Assembly (NCBI GenBank): GCA_023451395.1
Contig: JAEXZL010000206.1
Coordinates: 1-14,269, forward strand
Origin: Bacillota bacterium
GTDB taxonomy: Bacteria > Bacillota > Clostridia > Clostridiales > Clostridiaceae
Reading direction: 5' to 3'
Length of the DNA: 14,269 nucleotides
Part shown: one piece after another, positions 1 through 6,483 of the stretch
Layout: every line of letters starts with the position of its first letter
How positions within the stretch are numbered: position 1 is the stretch's first letter
Made by a program: the position numbers and the translations under genes
The notes under the pieces: generated by a model
Told to the model about the DNA's origin: nothing
What the model saw: only the letters and a program-made list of their open reading frames with translations
Database searches by the model: none

Positions 1-701
1 GAAGAAAGAATGAATATTCTCCTATAGAGTTTATTACAGGAAGGGTCAAGGAAGTCTCAAGCATATTAGAAAAGGCTAATAAGTTTGAAATTCCAATAGA
101 TAGACTTCAGTATGAGATGGAGGATATAGCTGGCATACGAGTTATGTGCCAGTTTGTAGATGATATTGAGAAGGTAGTGGAGATACTTAGAAAACGTACG
201 GATATGCAGATTATGTATGAAAAGGATTATATTACAAATGTTAAAGAAAGTGGCTATAGAAGCCATCATATGATTATAAAATATCCAGTAAATATGGCAG
301 AGGAAACTAAGGAGATATTAGCTGAGTTTCAAATAAGAACTCTTGCCATGAACTTTTGGGCAACTATTGAACACTCCTTAAATTATAAATATAAGCAGCA
401 GATCCCTGATCATATTAAGCTAAAGCTTAAAAGTGCTGCAGATGCAGCCTTTCAATTGGATACGGAAATGCTTGAAATAAAAGACGAAATAAAGGATGCT
501 CAGAAGCTTTTTGAGGTAAAATCAGATGTTATTTCAAATATCATGAATAGAATTTTAACCCTTATGTCTATAGGAAAAATTGCTGATGCAAATCGCTATC
601 AAATAGCTTTAAATAAACTTATTGATGATGGCGAGGTATGGGAATTTAATAATCTCCTTTATTCTATAGAAAGAGATATTGAGAAATACAAGGATTCCTA
701 A
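1..701 (+). CDS. relQ: Small alarmone synthetase (GTP pyrophosphokinase, RelQ/YjbM type), 5' end outside window
   Basis: Transfers pyrophosphate from ATP to GDP or GTP to make (p)ppGpp in the cytoplasm, linking stress to growth control. The frame is open from base 3, well before the first internal ATG at 117, and the residues before it (SPIEFITGRVK) match the family, so the gene starts upstream of the window. Seen in the sequence: EDIAGIRVMCQFVDDI, the substrate-loop region ITNVKESGYRSHH, and AEFQIRT followed by MNFWATIEHSLNYKY. The Glu codon of EFQIRT (324-326) is the family's catalytic, magnesium-binding glutamate. The C-terminal helices are intact. No HD hydrolase, TGS or ACT domain is present, so this is a single-domain synthetase rather than a long Rel. 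Assignment to RelQ rather than RelP rests on recalled similarity to Bacillus YjbM. Confidence 0.93.
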   Translation, partial: RKNEYSPIEFITGRVKEVSSILEKANKFEIPIDRLQYEMEDIAGIRVMCQFVDDIEKVVEILRKRTDMQIMYEKDYITNVKESGYRSHHMIIKYPVNMAEETKEILAEFQIRTLAMNFWATIEHSLNYKYKQQIPDHIKLKLKSAADAAFQLDTEMLEIKDEIKDAQKLFEVKSDVISNIMNRILTLMSIGKIADANRYQIALNKLIDDGEVWEFNNLLYSIERDIEKYKDS

Positions 702-730
702 AGGTGCCATAATGGCATCTTTAATTTTTT
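702..730 (+). terminator. Rho-independent terminator after the alarmone synthetase
   Basis: An 8-bp stem (702-709 with 713-720, one G-U pair) closes a three-base loop and is followed by TTAATTTTTT. It starts directly after the stop codon. Confidence 0.85.
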
Positions 731-737
731 AAGTTGG

Positions 738-746
738 TGTTATAAT
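738..746 (+). promoter_or_regulatory. Extended -10 promoter element before the repeat/AAA/VWA operon
   Basis: TGTTATAAT is a perfect extended -10 (TGnTATAAT). A -35 at the usual distance would fall on the preceding terminator and is poor, which fits an extended -10 promoter. It lies about 40 bases before the ATG at 788. Confidence 0.5.
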
Positions 747-787
747 ATTTATAGTTTTAACAGCATTTAGTGGAAAGGAATAATTAA

Positions 788-1594
788 ATGGATAATGAAG
801 GTATCAGAAAAGAAGAATCCCTAGAGGAACTTAGAAAAATCATAACGGACAATCCAATATATATAAGAAATATTGAAAATCCTCCTGAGGATCTTATAAA
901 ATTGGCACTAAGTCGTCGGGGAAAAGCCATTCAGTATATTAAAAAGCCCAGTGCTGAGCAGCAGCTTATAGCTGTAAAAAATGACCCTCTAGCTGTGGAA
1001 TACATAGAAAATCCCACAAAAGAGGCTGCTATTTTAGCACTAAAGGGAAATTGGAATGCTTTAAGATATTTAAAGGAAGCTGGAAAGGACATTAAGGAGG
1101 CTGCTCTTAAGGAAAAGGGCTGGGCAATTCAGTTTATAAAAAATCCCACTGAGGAGGAGCAACTTTTAGCAATATACACTGATTATGATTCCATAAGATA
1201 TATTGACTCACCTACGGAGAAAGCTCAGGTTGAAGCAATAAAAAAATACTGGGGAGCTATTAGATTTATTAAAAATCAGAGCTTTAAAGGAAAGCTGCAG
1301 GCTCTTAAAGAAAATGCCGAGGCAATTATGTATATTAACAGTTATACTGAAGAGGAGCTAGGGATTTTTGTTAAAAGTAATATAAATATATTAAAATATC
1401 TTTATGAAACTTTAGAAATAGATTGGGTAGTGACGCTTTTAAAGGAGAAGTTTCAAGAGGATAATATAGATAAGGTATATATTAAGGACTTTATGGAGCT
1501 TTCAATATTAGAAATGGATAAATTATCTTTTGTTAGAGATTATGGAAGCAAAGCTGCAAAGAGGGCTGTGGTAGATTATCATCTATCTTTGTAG
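788..1594 (+). CDS. Helical-repeat protein of about 22-residue units (DUF4116-like)
   Basis: Function unknown. Of 268 residues, roughly 13-205 are eight or nine tandem units of about 22 residues. Each unit has a short helix, an AIQYIKNP-like segment, and a polar turn ending in PTEE or PSAE. Examples are LAVEYIENPTKE, WAIQFIKNPTEE, DSIRYIDSPTEK and GAIRFIKNQ. This is the composition of alpha-solenoid binding proteins and resembles DUF4116-type repeats (recalled, not searched). The last 60 residues are non-repetitive. No signal peptide or membrane segment is visible, so it should be cytoplasmic. GGAAAGGA (773-780) precedes the ATG. It is the first gene of an operon, 24 bases before the AAA+ ATPase. 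I infer a binding or adaptor role for the ATPase/VWA pair downstream. Confidence 0.8.
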   Translation: MDNEGIRKEESLEELRKIITDNPIYIRNIENPPEDLIKLALSRRGKAIQYIKKPSAEQQLIAVKNDPLAVEYIENPTKEAAILALKGNWNALRYLKEAGKDIKEAALKEKGWAIQFIKNPTEEEQLLAIYTDYDSIRYIDSPTEKAQVEAIKKYWGAIRFIKNQSFKGKLQALKENAEAIMYINSYTEEELGIFVKSNINILKYLYETLEIDWVVTLLKEKFQEDNIDKVYIKDFMELSILEMDKLSFVRDYGSKAAKRAVVDYHLSL

Positions 1595-1618
1595 CTTTAA
1601 GGGAAAGGAAGAAATACA

Positions 1619-2743
1619 TTGAATTTTAAAGAAACGCTTAAAACTATGCACCTAATAATTAATACTGGTGAAGTTCCCCTCATTGTTGGAGAAAGTGGCA
1701 TAGGTAAAACTTCCTTAATAAAGAAGTTTTGTAGGGAGGAAGGCTACTACCTTATAAGTATTGATGCCAACCTGTTAAAGGAGGGAGAAATCGGAGGACT
1801 TCCTACCGTAGAAGAGATTCTGATAACTAAAAAAGGTGAAAATAAAAAGGTTAAAAGAACAGTATATGCGGTACATACAAAGCTCATGGAAATACAGGAG
1901 GTTTTAGAAAATAAAAAGGCAGATAAGGTCCTACTTTTTATAGACGAGATAAATCGATGTGAGCATGCAGTTCAGCAGGAGCTTATGAATCTTATATTAA
2001 ACAGAGAGATAAACGGATTTTTTCTACCAGAGGAAGTAAAAGTGGCGGCAGCAATGAATCCTTCTGGAAGGTATGAGGGATATGAAAACAGTGAATATCA
2101 AGTAGTAGATATGGATCCTGCTCAAGAAGATAGATTTGTTTGGCTCTATATGGATTCTGAAGTGAAGGAATGGATAAATTGGGGTATGAGCAGTGACGGT
2201 AATATACACCCTCAGGTTCTTGAATTTATATCTTCCTTTCCTCAGTATCTTCATACTCCGGATGTTTCATCATCAATTAAGGCGACACCTAGAAGCTGGG
2301 AAAGGATTTCTAAAGCATATACCCTTTATTGTGATAATATTGAGGATATACAATCTTCAATACTTTTTAACGCTATAAAAGGAAATGTAGGCAGTGAAAT
2401 AGCTCAGGACTTTATGGCTTTTATTGAAAACTATAAAAACCCATTAATAAGTCCTCAGGAAATTATAGAGCTAGAGCTTATACCTGATCAATTGAAGGAT
2501 ATCCTTGGAAAAGAAAACCCTTCAAGACTTCATATATTCTCCAGAAATTTTCTCTCTCTTATAGAAGAAAGAGGATGCAAAGAAGAGGAAATTACACTTT
2601 TTTCTAAGGTTATCACCTTCTATCCAAAGGACTTAAGAATAGGAATTATGAAGGAAATTAAGGAGAGCTATTCCTCAAAGCTATATGAAGCCTTTCTTGA
2701 AGACGAGGTATTTATAGATGGATTTTTTGATAGCTATAAATAG
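1619..2743 (+). CDS. MoxR-type AAA+ ATPase
   Basis: ATP-driven remodelling ATPase of 374 residues. Visible motifs: Walker A GESGIGKT (residues 24-31), Walker B LLFIDEINR with D109-E110, sensor 1 asparagine N147 in AAAMNPSG, arginine finger R172 in AQEDRF, and sensor 2 R225 in ATPRSWERIS. The ATPRSWE signature and the insertion before Walker B are typical of MoxR/RavA-like proteins. The start is TTG at 1619, with GGGAAAGGAA at 1601-1610 and no competing ATG nearby. The stop is followed within 15 bases by the VWA gene. Known MoxR proteins act with a VWA partner encoded alongside, as in RavA-ViaA, and that arrangement is seen here. The substrate is unknown. All ATPase residues look intact, so it should be active. 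Confidence 0.93.
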   Translation: MNFKETLKTMHLIINTGEVPLIVGESGIGKTSLIKKFCREEGYYLISIDANLLKEGEIGGLPTVEEILITKKGENKKVKRTVYAVHTKLMEIQEVLENKKADKVLLFIDEINRCEHAVQQELMNLILNREINGFFLPEEVKVAAAMNPSGRYEGYENSEYQVVDMDPAQEDRFVWLYMDSEVKEWINWGMSSDGNIHPQVLEFISSFPQYLHTPDVSSSIKATPRSWERISKAYTLYCDNIEDIQSSILFNAIKGNVGSEIAQDFMAFIENYKNPLISPQEIIELELIPDQLKDILGKENPSRLHIFSRNFLSLIEERGCKEEEITLFSKVITFYPKDLRIGIMKEIKESYSSKLYEAFLEDEVFIDGFFDSYK

Positions 2744-2750
2744 AAGGAGG
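2744..2750 (+). promoter_or_regulatory. Strong ribosome binding site that decides the VWA gene start
   Basis: AAGGAGG overlaps the end of the ATPase gene. It lies only 2 bases before the ATG at 2753 but 8 bases before the TTG at 2759, the normal spacing, so TTG is the better start. Confidence 0.7.
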
Positions 2751-2758
2751 CTATGTCA

Positions 2759-4138
2759 TTGAACTTTGAAGACAAAAGAGCACTTCTTTACAATGAGGCC
2801 CTAAAGCTCTTAGAAGGTGGAGTATTTACCCAAAGCTTTAAAAGAGGGGTTCTTTCATTAATTGAGGACTGCACCTTGGAGCTTATGGAAAAGGAGGATA
2901 GCTTCTTTGGAAGATTTTTGCTTAATATGAAGAGAGAGGTTAGCTTGAGGAGCAAAGCTCCTCTAGCCACTAGTGCAGATAATAATGGGTATATCCTTTA
3001 TATCAATCCCTTAAGCCTTCTTCCATGCAATAAAGAGGAGATTAAAGCACTTATAAAGCATGAAATATATCATATAATTTTTGGACATCATAGAAGAATA
3101 ATTGAGCTTAGAGGAAGATATAGTTTAAGGGCAATAAATACCGCTATGGACATCTCTGTTAATCAATTTATTAAAAAACTCCCATCCTTTTGTAGAAGGC
3201 TTGATGAAATTAAGCTTGAATATAATGCTCCTTTAGAAGAAAATATGCCCTTGGAGCTTTATGTGGAATTGATTCAAAAGGCTATAGATAAGCTTTCAAT
3301 TGATGGTGAAGAATCCTCCACTAAAGAAGATGAAGATGATTATATTGAAGAAATTCATAGCCTGTGGCTTATGGAAAATAAGCTTTCTCCAGATGAGCTA
3401 GCGGAGATTGAGAAAAAAGCTACCAAAGAAGCCTTTAAGGGAATAATACCTCAGGGAATGGAAAGATATTTAGGTGATAAAGGTAAAAAAGGTGAGCTTT
3501 CCTGGCAGGATTATTTAAAAGGTAAGCTTGCAACAATGAAGAGTGGCTATAAAAAGACAATTACCAGAAAGGATAGAAGACAGCCGGATAGGTTAGATAT
3601 AAGAGGAAGTCTTCCAAAGAGAATACCTAAGGTAATAGCAGCGGTGGACATCTCAGGCAGTATGACGGATAAAGAGCTTAAGAGCATTCTTGTAGAGCTT
3701 TATACCATTGTTAATAATCATCAGGGAGAAGTAAAGGTTCTAGAATGCGATAGTGATATCAGAAGAGTGTACAATATAAAAAGACCCATAGATATTAAAA
3801 AGCCAATAGAAAATAAAGGTGCTACAGCTTTTTCTCCAGTTTTTCAGTATATTAAGGATAATCAGCTTAAGGATTATTTTTTAATTTACTTTACAGATGG
3901 AAAAGGAGAAGAGGAGCTTAAGGTAAAAACAGTTAACTCTCATACCCTCTGGGTTATTACCGGAAAAGAAGGGCAGCTTTCTTTAAAAAACTATCCAGGA
4001 CAGATAGTAAGGCTTAAGAAGATATATGAAAATAAAGAGGAAAGCACCTATGGCATTAAAATAGCTAAGGAGCTTTTAAAGGATTGGGACATTGATACTG
4101 AGGCAAATAGTATTCAAAGCCTTAGAGTAGACATATAA
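2759..4138 (+). CDS. HExxH putative metallopeptidase - VWA domain protein (DUF2201 type)
   Basis: About 459 residues from the TTG at 2759; an ATG two codons earlier at 2753 sits too close to the Shine-Dalgarno. The N-terminal half carries HEIYH (101-105) followed by FGHH, then NTAMDISVNQ with D131. This HExxH plus downstream Asp layout is that of the putative metallopeptidase domain in DUF2201 proteins. An acidic linker (EEDEDD) follows. The C-terminal VWA domain has a complete MIDAS: D297-I-S-G-S301, T356 in GATAFSP and D382-equivalent D380 in YFTDGKG. No signal peptide or transmembrane segment is seen. It is coupled to the MoxR ATPase, its usual partner class, and ends the operon. Whether it cleaves protein is unknown; the HExxH could be structural. 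Domain names are recalled from family knowledge. Confidence 0.9.
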   Translation: MNFEDKRALLYNEALKLLEGGVFTQSFKRGVLSLIEDCTLELMEKEDSFFGRFLLNMKREVSLRSKAPLATSADNNGYILYINPLSLLPCNKEEIKALIKHEIYHIIFGHHRRIIELRGRYSLRAINTAMDISVNQFIKKLPSFCRRLDEIKLEYNAPLEENMPLELYVELIQKAIDKLSIDGEESSTKEDEDDYIEEIHSLWLMENKLSPDELAEIEKKATKEAFKGIIPQGMERYLGDKGKKGELSWQDYLKGKLATMKSGYKKTITRKDRRQPDRLDIRGSLPKRIPKVIAAVDISGSMTDKELKSILVELYTIVNNHQGEVKVLECDSDIRRVYNIKRPIDIKKPIENKGATAFSPVFQYIKDNQLKDYFLIYFTDGKGEEELKVKTVNSHTLWVITGKEGQLSLKNYPGQIVRLKKIYENKEESTYGIKIAKELLKDWDIDTEANSIQSLRVDI

Positions 4139-4184
4139 AAAAGCTGATATCCATGGCAAATTTTTGCCCTGGGTATCAGCTTTT
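4139..4184. terminator. Bidirectional terminator between the VWA gene and the HesB-like gene
   Basis: A long hairpin pairs 4139-4158 with 4165-4184, with one mismatch. It has AAAA on its left flank and TTTT on its right. It starts at the stop codon of the VWA gene and can serve the convergent HesB-like gene too. Confidence 0.88.
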
Positions 4185-4248
4185 GATTTAGCTATCCGAT
4201 AAATAAAGGTGTACAATTTTCTTCTTGCTAAATAAGGATGTATAAATT

Positions 4249-4578
4249 CTAGTGGCAGCCGCCTCCACAGGTGGAGCATCCGCCTTCAGGTTGAAGAACA
4301 GCTCTTAGGCTTAAGCCTCTGCCGTCATTTTCCTCAGTAGAAAGTATCATGAAGCCTTGATATTCCTCAACTAGGTTCTTATCTACCATGAACTTAATGT
4401 CATTTACATTTTCGATTATATCATTTTCTGCTTCTTCATCTATTACAATGTTAAACATAGGACCGCCACAGCCTACACCTGCTAGGTTAATTCTGATTTT
4501 GTACTCTTCAACATTATTATCATCTAAAAACTGCTTGAATTCTGTATAAGCAGATTCACTCATATTTATAGCCTTCAT
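4249..4578 (-). CDS. HesB/IscA-like iron-sulfur family protein
   Basis: A 109-residue protein of the A-type Fe-S carrier fold, a family that binds or delivers iron or Fe-S clusters in the cytoplasm. Visible features: N-terminal SESAYTEFKQFL, then INLAGVGCGGPMFNIVID with C37, and a cysteine-rich end with C101, C104 and C108 just before the stop. Canonical IscA has one early Cys and a C-terminal CxC. Here the C-terminal pattern is CxxCxxxC, so this is a divergent clostridial HesB-like member rather than classical IscA. GAGGG at 4586-4590 sits 7 bases before the ATG. It is transcribed alone, away from the plus-strand gene at 4827, from a promoter next to a Fur-like site. No suf or isc genes are adjacent. 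Confidence 0.85.
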   Translation of the reverse strand: MKAINMSESAYTEFKQFLDDNNVEEYKIRINLAGVGCGGPMFNIVIDEEAENDIIENVNDIKFMVDKNLVEEYQGFMILSTEENDGRGLSLRAVLQPEGGCSTCGGGCH

Positions 4579-4629
4579 CTATAATCCCTCGCTTTTTAAA
4601 AATTTGATATTAATGAAATATCACTTATT

Positions 4630-4658
4630 ATAATAATACTAAAGACCGCCTTAATCAA
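4630..4658 (-). promoter_or_regulatory. Sigma-A-type promoter of the HesB-like gene
   Basis: On the minus strand, -35 TTGATT (4653-4658), a 17-base spacer, and -10 TATTAT (4630-4635). A TATAAT overlaps 3 bases further on. It lies about 50 bases before the start codon. Confidence 0.6.
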
Positions 4659-4664
4659 TAGCTA

Positions 4665-4679
4665 TTTAAATAATTATCA
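4665..4679 (-). promoter_or_regulatory. Fur-like box near the HesB-like promoter
   Basis: On the minus strand TGATAATTATTTAAA matches the Fur consensus TGATAATnATTATCA at 11 of 14 positions: one perfect half-site and a poor second. It lies just upstream of the -35. In DNA this AT-rich the match is suggestive only. Confidence 0.35.
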
Positions 4680-4826
4680 TTATTAATTAATAAAATCTAA
4701 AGGCGTATTTGTAATGATTATTATATGTCCAATGTGAAAAAATATTAAACTACCATAGTAAACTGTAGGAATATTCCGAGGTGGATGGTAAAATATAATT
4801 ATATAAAGGGATTGGGAGAGATAATT

Positions 4827-5249
4827 ATGAATATAAATTTTACTAAAAGACAATTTAAAGCTCTCTTAGAGCTTGCAAAATTTAATAAGGAAATACTATT
4901 AGATGAGAAAAACAATGATTTAAAGGAATATCACTCTCTTATTCAGTACATATTGACCTTTGAAAACCTACATAAATCCTTAAATCAAGCAGGAAATGAT
5001 GCTAAAGAGGAGGAAGATTTAAAAGAAGACAGGCTAATAAGCTATAGAGAAGCTATGGAGGAGGAAATCTTCTGGAGAGGGTTATGTAAAAGAATAGCAG
5101 CAGAAAAGCTTTGTGATGAATATCCAGAAATAAATATTGAAAATTGCATAGAGTATGAGAATAAAAAAAATACTATGGAAAAAATGCTTTTAAAAAGCTT
5201 TACCTCACAAGAGATAGGGATTGAAACAAAGGAAGGAAATGATGAATAG
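4827..5249 (+). CDS. Hypothetical protein, about 140 residues
   Basis: Not recognised with confidence. The start at ATG 4827 is preferred because GGGAGAG (4814-4820) lies 6 bases upstream. An in-frame ATG at 4785 has GAGGTGG directly against it and would add 14 residues (MVKYNYIKGLGEII). The protein opens MNINFTKRQFKALLELA, has an acidic, charged middle (KEEEDLKEDRL) and a later EEIFWRGLCKRIAAEKL segment. The pattern looks mostly helical, cytoplasmic, with no membrane segment. The INFTKxQFKxLLEL opening with a later FW..L..R.A motif recalls a family of clostridial proteins of unknown function (memory only). It is a single-gene unit with its own terminator, divergent from the HesB-like gene. 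Confidence 0.75.
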   Translation: MNINFTKRQFKALLELAKFNKEILLDEKNNDLKEYHSLIQYILTFENLHKSLNQAGNDAKEEEDLKEDRLISYREAMEEEIFWRGLCKRIAAEKLCDEYPEINIENCIEYENKKNTMEKMLLKSFTSQEIGIETKEGNDE

Positions 5250-5253
5250 CTTT

Positions 5254-5291
5254 ACCGGAGAATAACCAAAAGGGTTAGCTCCGGTTTTTTT
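5254..5291 (+). terminator. Rho-independent terminator after the 4827 gene
   Basis: ACCGGAG (5254-5260) pairs with CTCCGGT (5279-5285), with an inner AACC/GGTT stem, followed by a run of seven T. Confidence 0.92.
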
Positions 5292-5307
5292 ATTCCTATG
5301 AATAACA

Positions 5308-5328
5308 AAATGATAATAATTATCATTT
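5308..5328. promoter_or_regulatory. Perfect Fur box upstream of trhO
   Basis: The core TGATAATAATTATCA (5311-5325) matches the 7-1-7 Fur consensus TGATAATnATTATCA at all 14 defined positions. Symmetry extends three bases further each side, giving a 10-1-10 palindrome. It overlaps the -35 of the trhO promoter, a placement expected for repression when iron is plentiful. PerR and Zur boxes are similar but differ at defined positions. Confidence 0.8.
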
Positions 5329-5354
5329 ACAAATAAATATTAATTCATTATTAT
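5326..5354 (+). promoter_or_regulatory. Promoter of trhO
   Basis: -35 TTTACA (5326-5331), a 17-base spacer, -10 TATTAT (5349-5354), about 39 bases before the start codon. Confidence 0.6.
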
Positions 5355-5392
5355 ATATAGAGAGAGTTTTTGGTAAGAAAGGAAGGATAATA

Positions 5393-6382
5393 GTGAAGGA
5401 AAGTAAGTATAGAGTTTTACTATATTATAAATTTGTAGATATTGAAAATCCTGAAGAATTTGCTATAGAGCATTTAGAGCTATGTAAGAGCCTGAGGCTA
5501 AGAGGAAGGATACTGGTAGCAGAAGAAGGATTAAATGGAACTGTTTCTGGCCTTAAAGAGGATACAGATAAGTATATGGAAATTTTACAAGGGGATTCTA
5601 GATTTAAGGATATGGTTTTTAAAATTGATGAAGCTTCTGAACATGCCTTTAAAAAAATGTATGTAAGACGAAGAAAGAGTATAATTACCCTACAAGAGGA
5701 GGATGATGTGAATCCTCAGATTAAAAAGGGTACATATCTAAAGCCTAAGGATTTTTATGAAATGCTCCAAAGAGATGATGTTATAGTTGTGGATGGTAGA
5801 AATGACTATGAATATGAGATAGGACACTTTAGAGGAGCTATAAGGCCTGAAATTAAAAATTTTAAGGAGTTTCCAAAATGGATTGAAGAAAACCTAGCAG
5901 AGCATAAGGATAAGAAGGTAATAAGCTACTGTACCGGAGGTGTTCGCTGTGAGAAGCTTACAGGAGTGCTTATGAATAAGGGCTTTCATGAGGTATATCA
6001 TTTAGAGGGAGGCATAGTGACTTATGGAAAGGATCCTGAAGTTCAGGGAAGGCTCTTTGATGGTAAATGCTATGTCTTTGATGAAAGAATAGCGGTGAAG
6101 GTTAATAACACAGAGGAGGACAGAATTATCTCTAAATGTTCCCACTGTGGTAAGTCCTGCGATAGATATATCAACTGCACCAATGATGACTGCCATGATC
6201 AGCATCTTTGCTGCGAAGACTGTGAAGAAAAATACCATGGTTTTTGTTCTTCTGCCTGTGAGGATTACATAAAGATACATCCGGAAAGGGATGCAAGGGT
6301 GAGAATTGAGGCAAAGCTAAAGATGTATGAAAAATACAAGCAAAATCCAAAAAAGGCACAGTATTTTAGAAAATCTATATAA
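5393..6382 (+). CDS. trhO: tRNA uridine(34) hydroxylase, rhodanese-related (TrhO)
   Basis: TrhO-family proteins hydroxylate the wobble uridine (U34) of tRNAs to 5-hydroxyuridine, using oxygen, the first step to mo5U/cmo5U-type modifications. This 329-residue protein has the family order: an N-terminal acylphosphatase-like domain (residues 1-95, with EEGLNGTVSG), a rhodanese domain (115-215) with active-site loop C180-TGGVRC186 and VVDGRNDYEYEIGHFRGA, then a cysteine-rich tail (CSHCGKSC, CTNDDCHDQHLCCEDC, FCSSAC) that looks like a metal site. The length is usual for the Firmicute type (YbfQ-like). The start is GTG 5393, with GAAAGGAAGG at 5378-5387. It is monocistronic, ending at a strong hairpin. 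The perfect Fur box at its promoter suggests iron-responsive expression. Older annotations call it rhodanese-related sulfurtransferase. Confidence 0.93.
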   Translation: MKESKYRVLLYYKFVDIENPEEFAIEHLELCKSLRLRGRILVAEEGLNGTVSGLKEDTDKYMEILQGDSRFKDMVFKIDEASEHAFKKMYVRRRKSIITLQEEDDVNPQIKKGTYLKPKDFYEMLQRDDVIVVDGRNDYEYEIGHFRGAIRPEIKNFKEFPKWIEENLAEHKDKKVISYCTGGVRCEKLTGVLMNKGFHEVYHLEGGIVTYGKDPEVQGRLFDGKCYVFDERIAVKVNNTEEDRIISKCSHCGKSCDRYINCTNDDCHDQHLCCEDCEEKYHGFCSSACEDYIKIHPERDARVRIEAKLKMYEKYKQNPKKAQYFRKSI

Positions 6383-6434
6383 GAAGCTAGGATACTATAA
6401 TTAGTATAGTTAAGTTAGTATTAAGTTTTACAAA

Positions 6435-6478
6435 TTTGGGAGCAAAATTCCTGTATAAATGGGAATTTTGCTCCCAAA
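6435..6478. terminator. Bidirectional terminator between trhO and the CFI-box gene
   Basis: A perfect 17-bp stem (6435-6451 with 6462-6478) closes a 10-base loop. It is followed by GATTTTT on the plus strand and by an AT-rich run on the minus strand. Both flanking genes converge on it. Confidence 0.9.
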
Positions 6479-6483
6479 GATTT

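Noticed and set aside
788..4138. Reading the AAA/VWA operon as a known antiviral defence system
   Set aside because: MoxR/VWA pairs occur in some conflict systems, but no effector such as a nuclease, TIR or pore-forming domain is encoded here and no mobile-element context is seen.
4708..4722. TGATTATTATATG-like sequence as another Fur box
   Set aside because: Too few matches to the consensus and no symmetrical second half; background AT-rich DNA.
4772..4781. GGAATATTCC palindrome before the 4827 gene
   Set aside because: A ten-base palindrome is common by chance in AT-rich DNA and no promoter could be placed around it.
5997..6362. Minus-strand open frames inside trhO
   Set aside because: They are shadows of a well-supported gene; no ribosome sites or protein-like composition.
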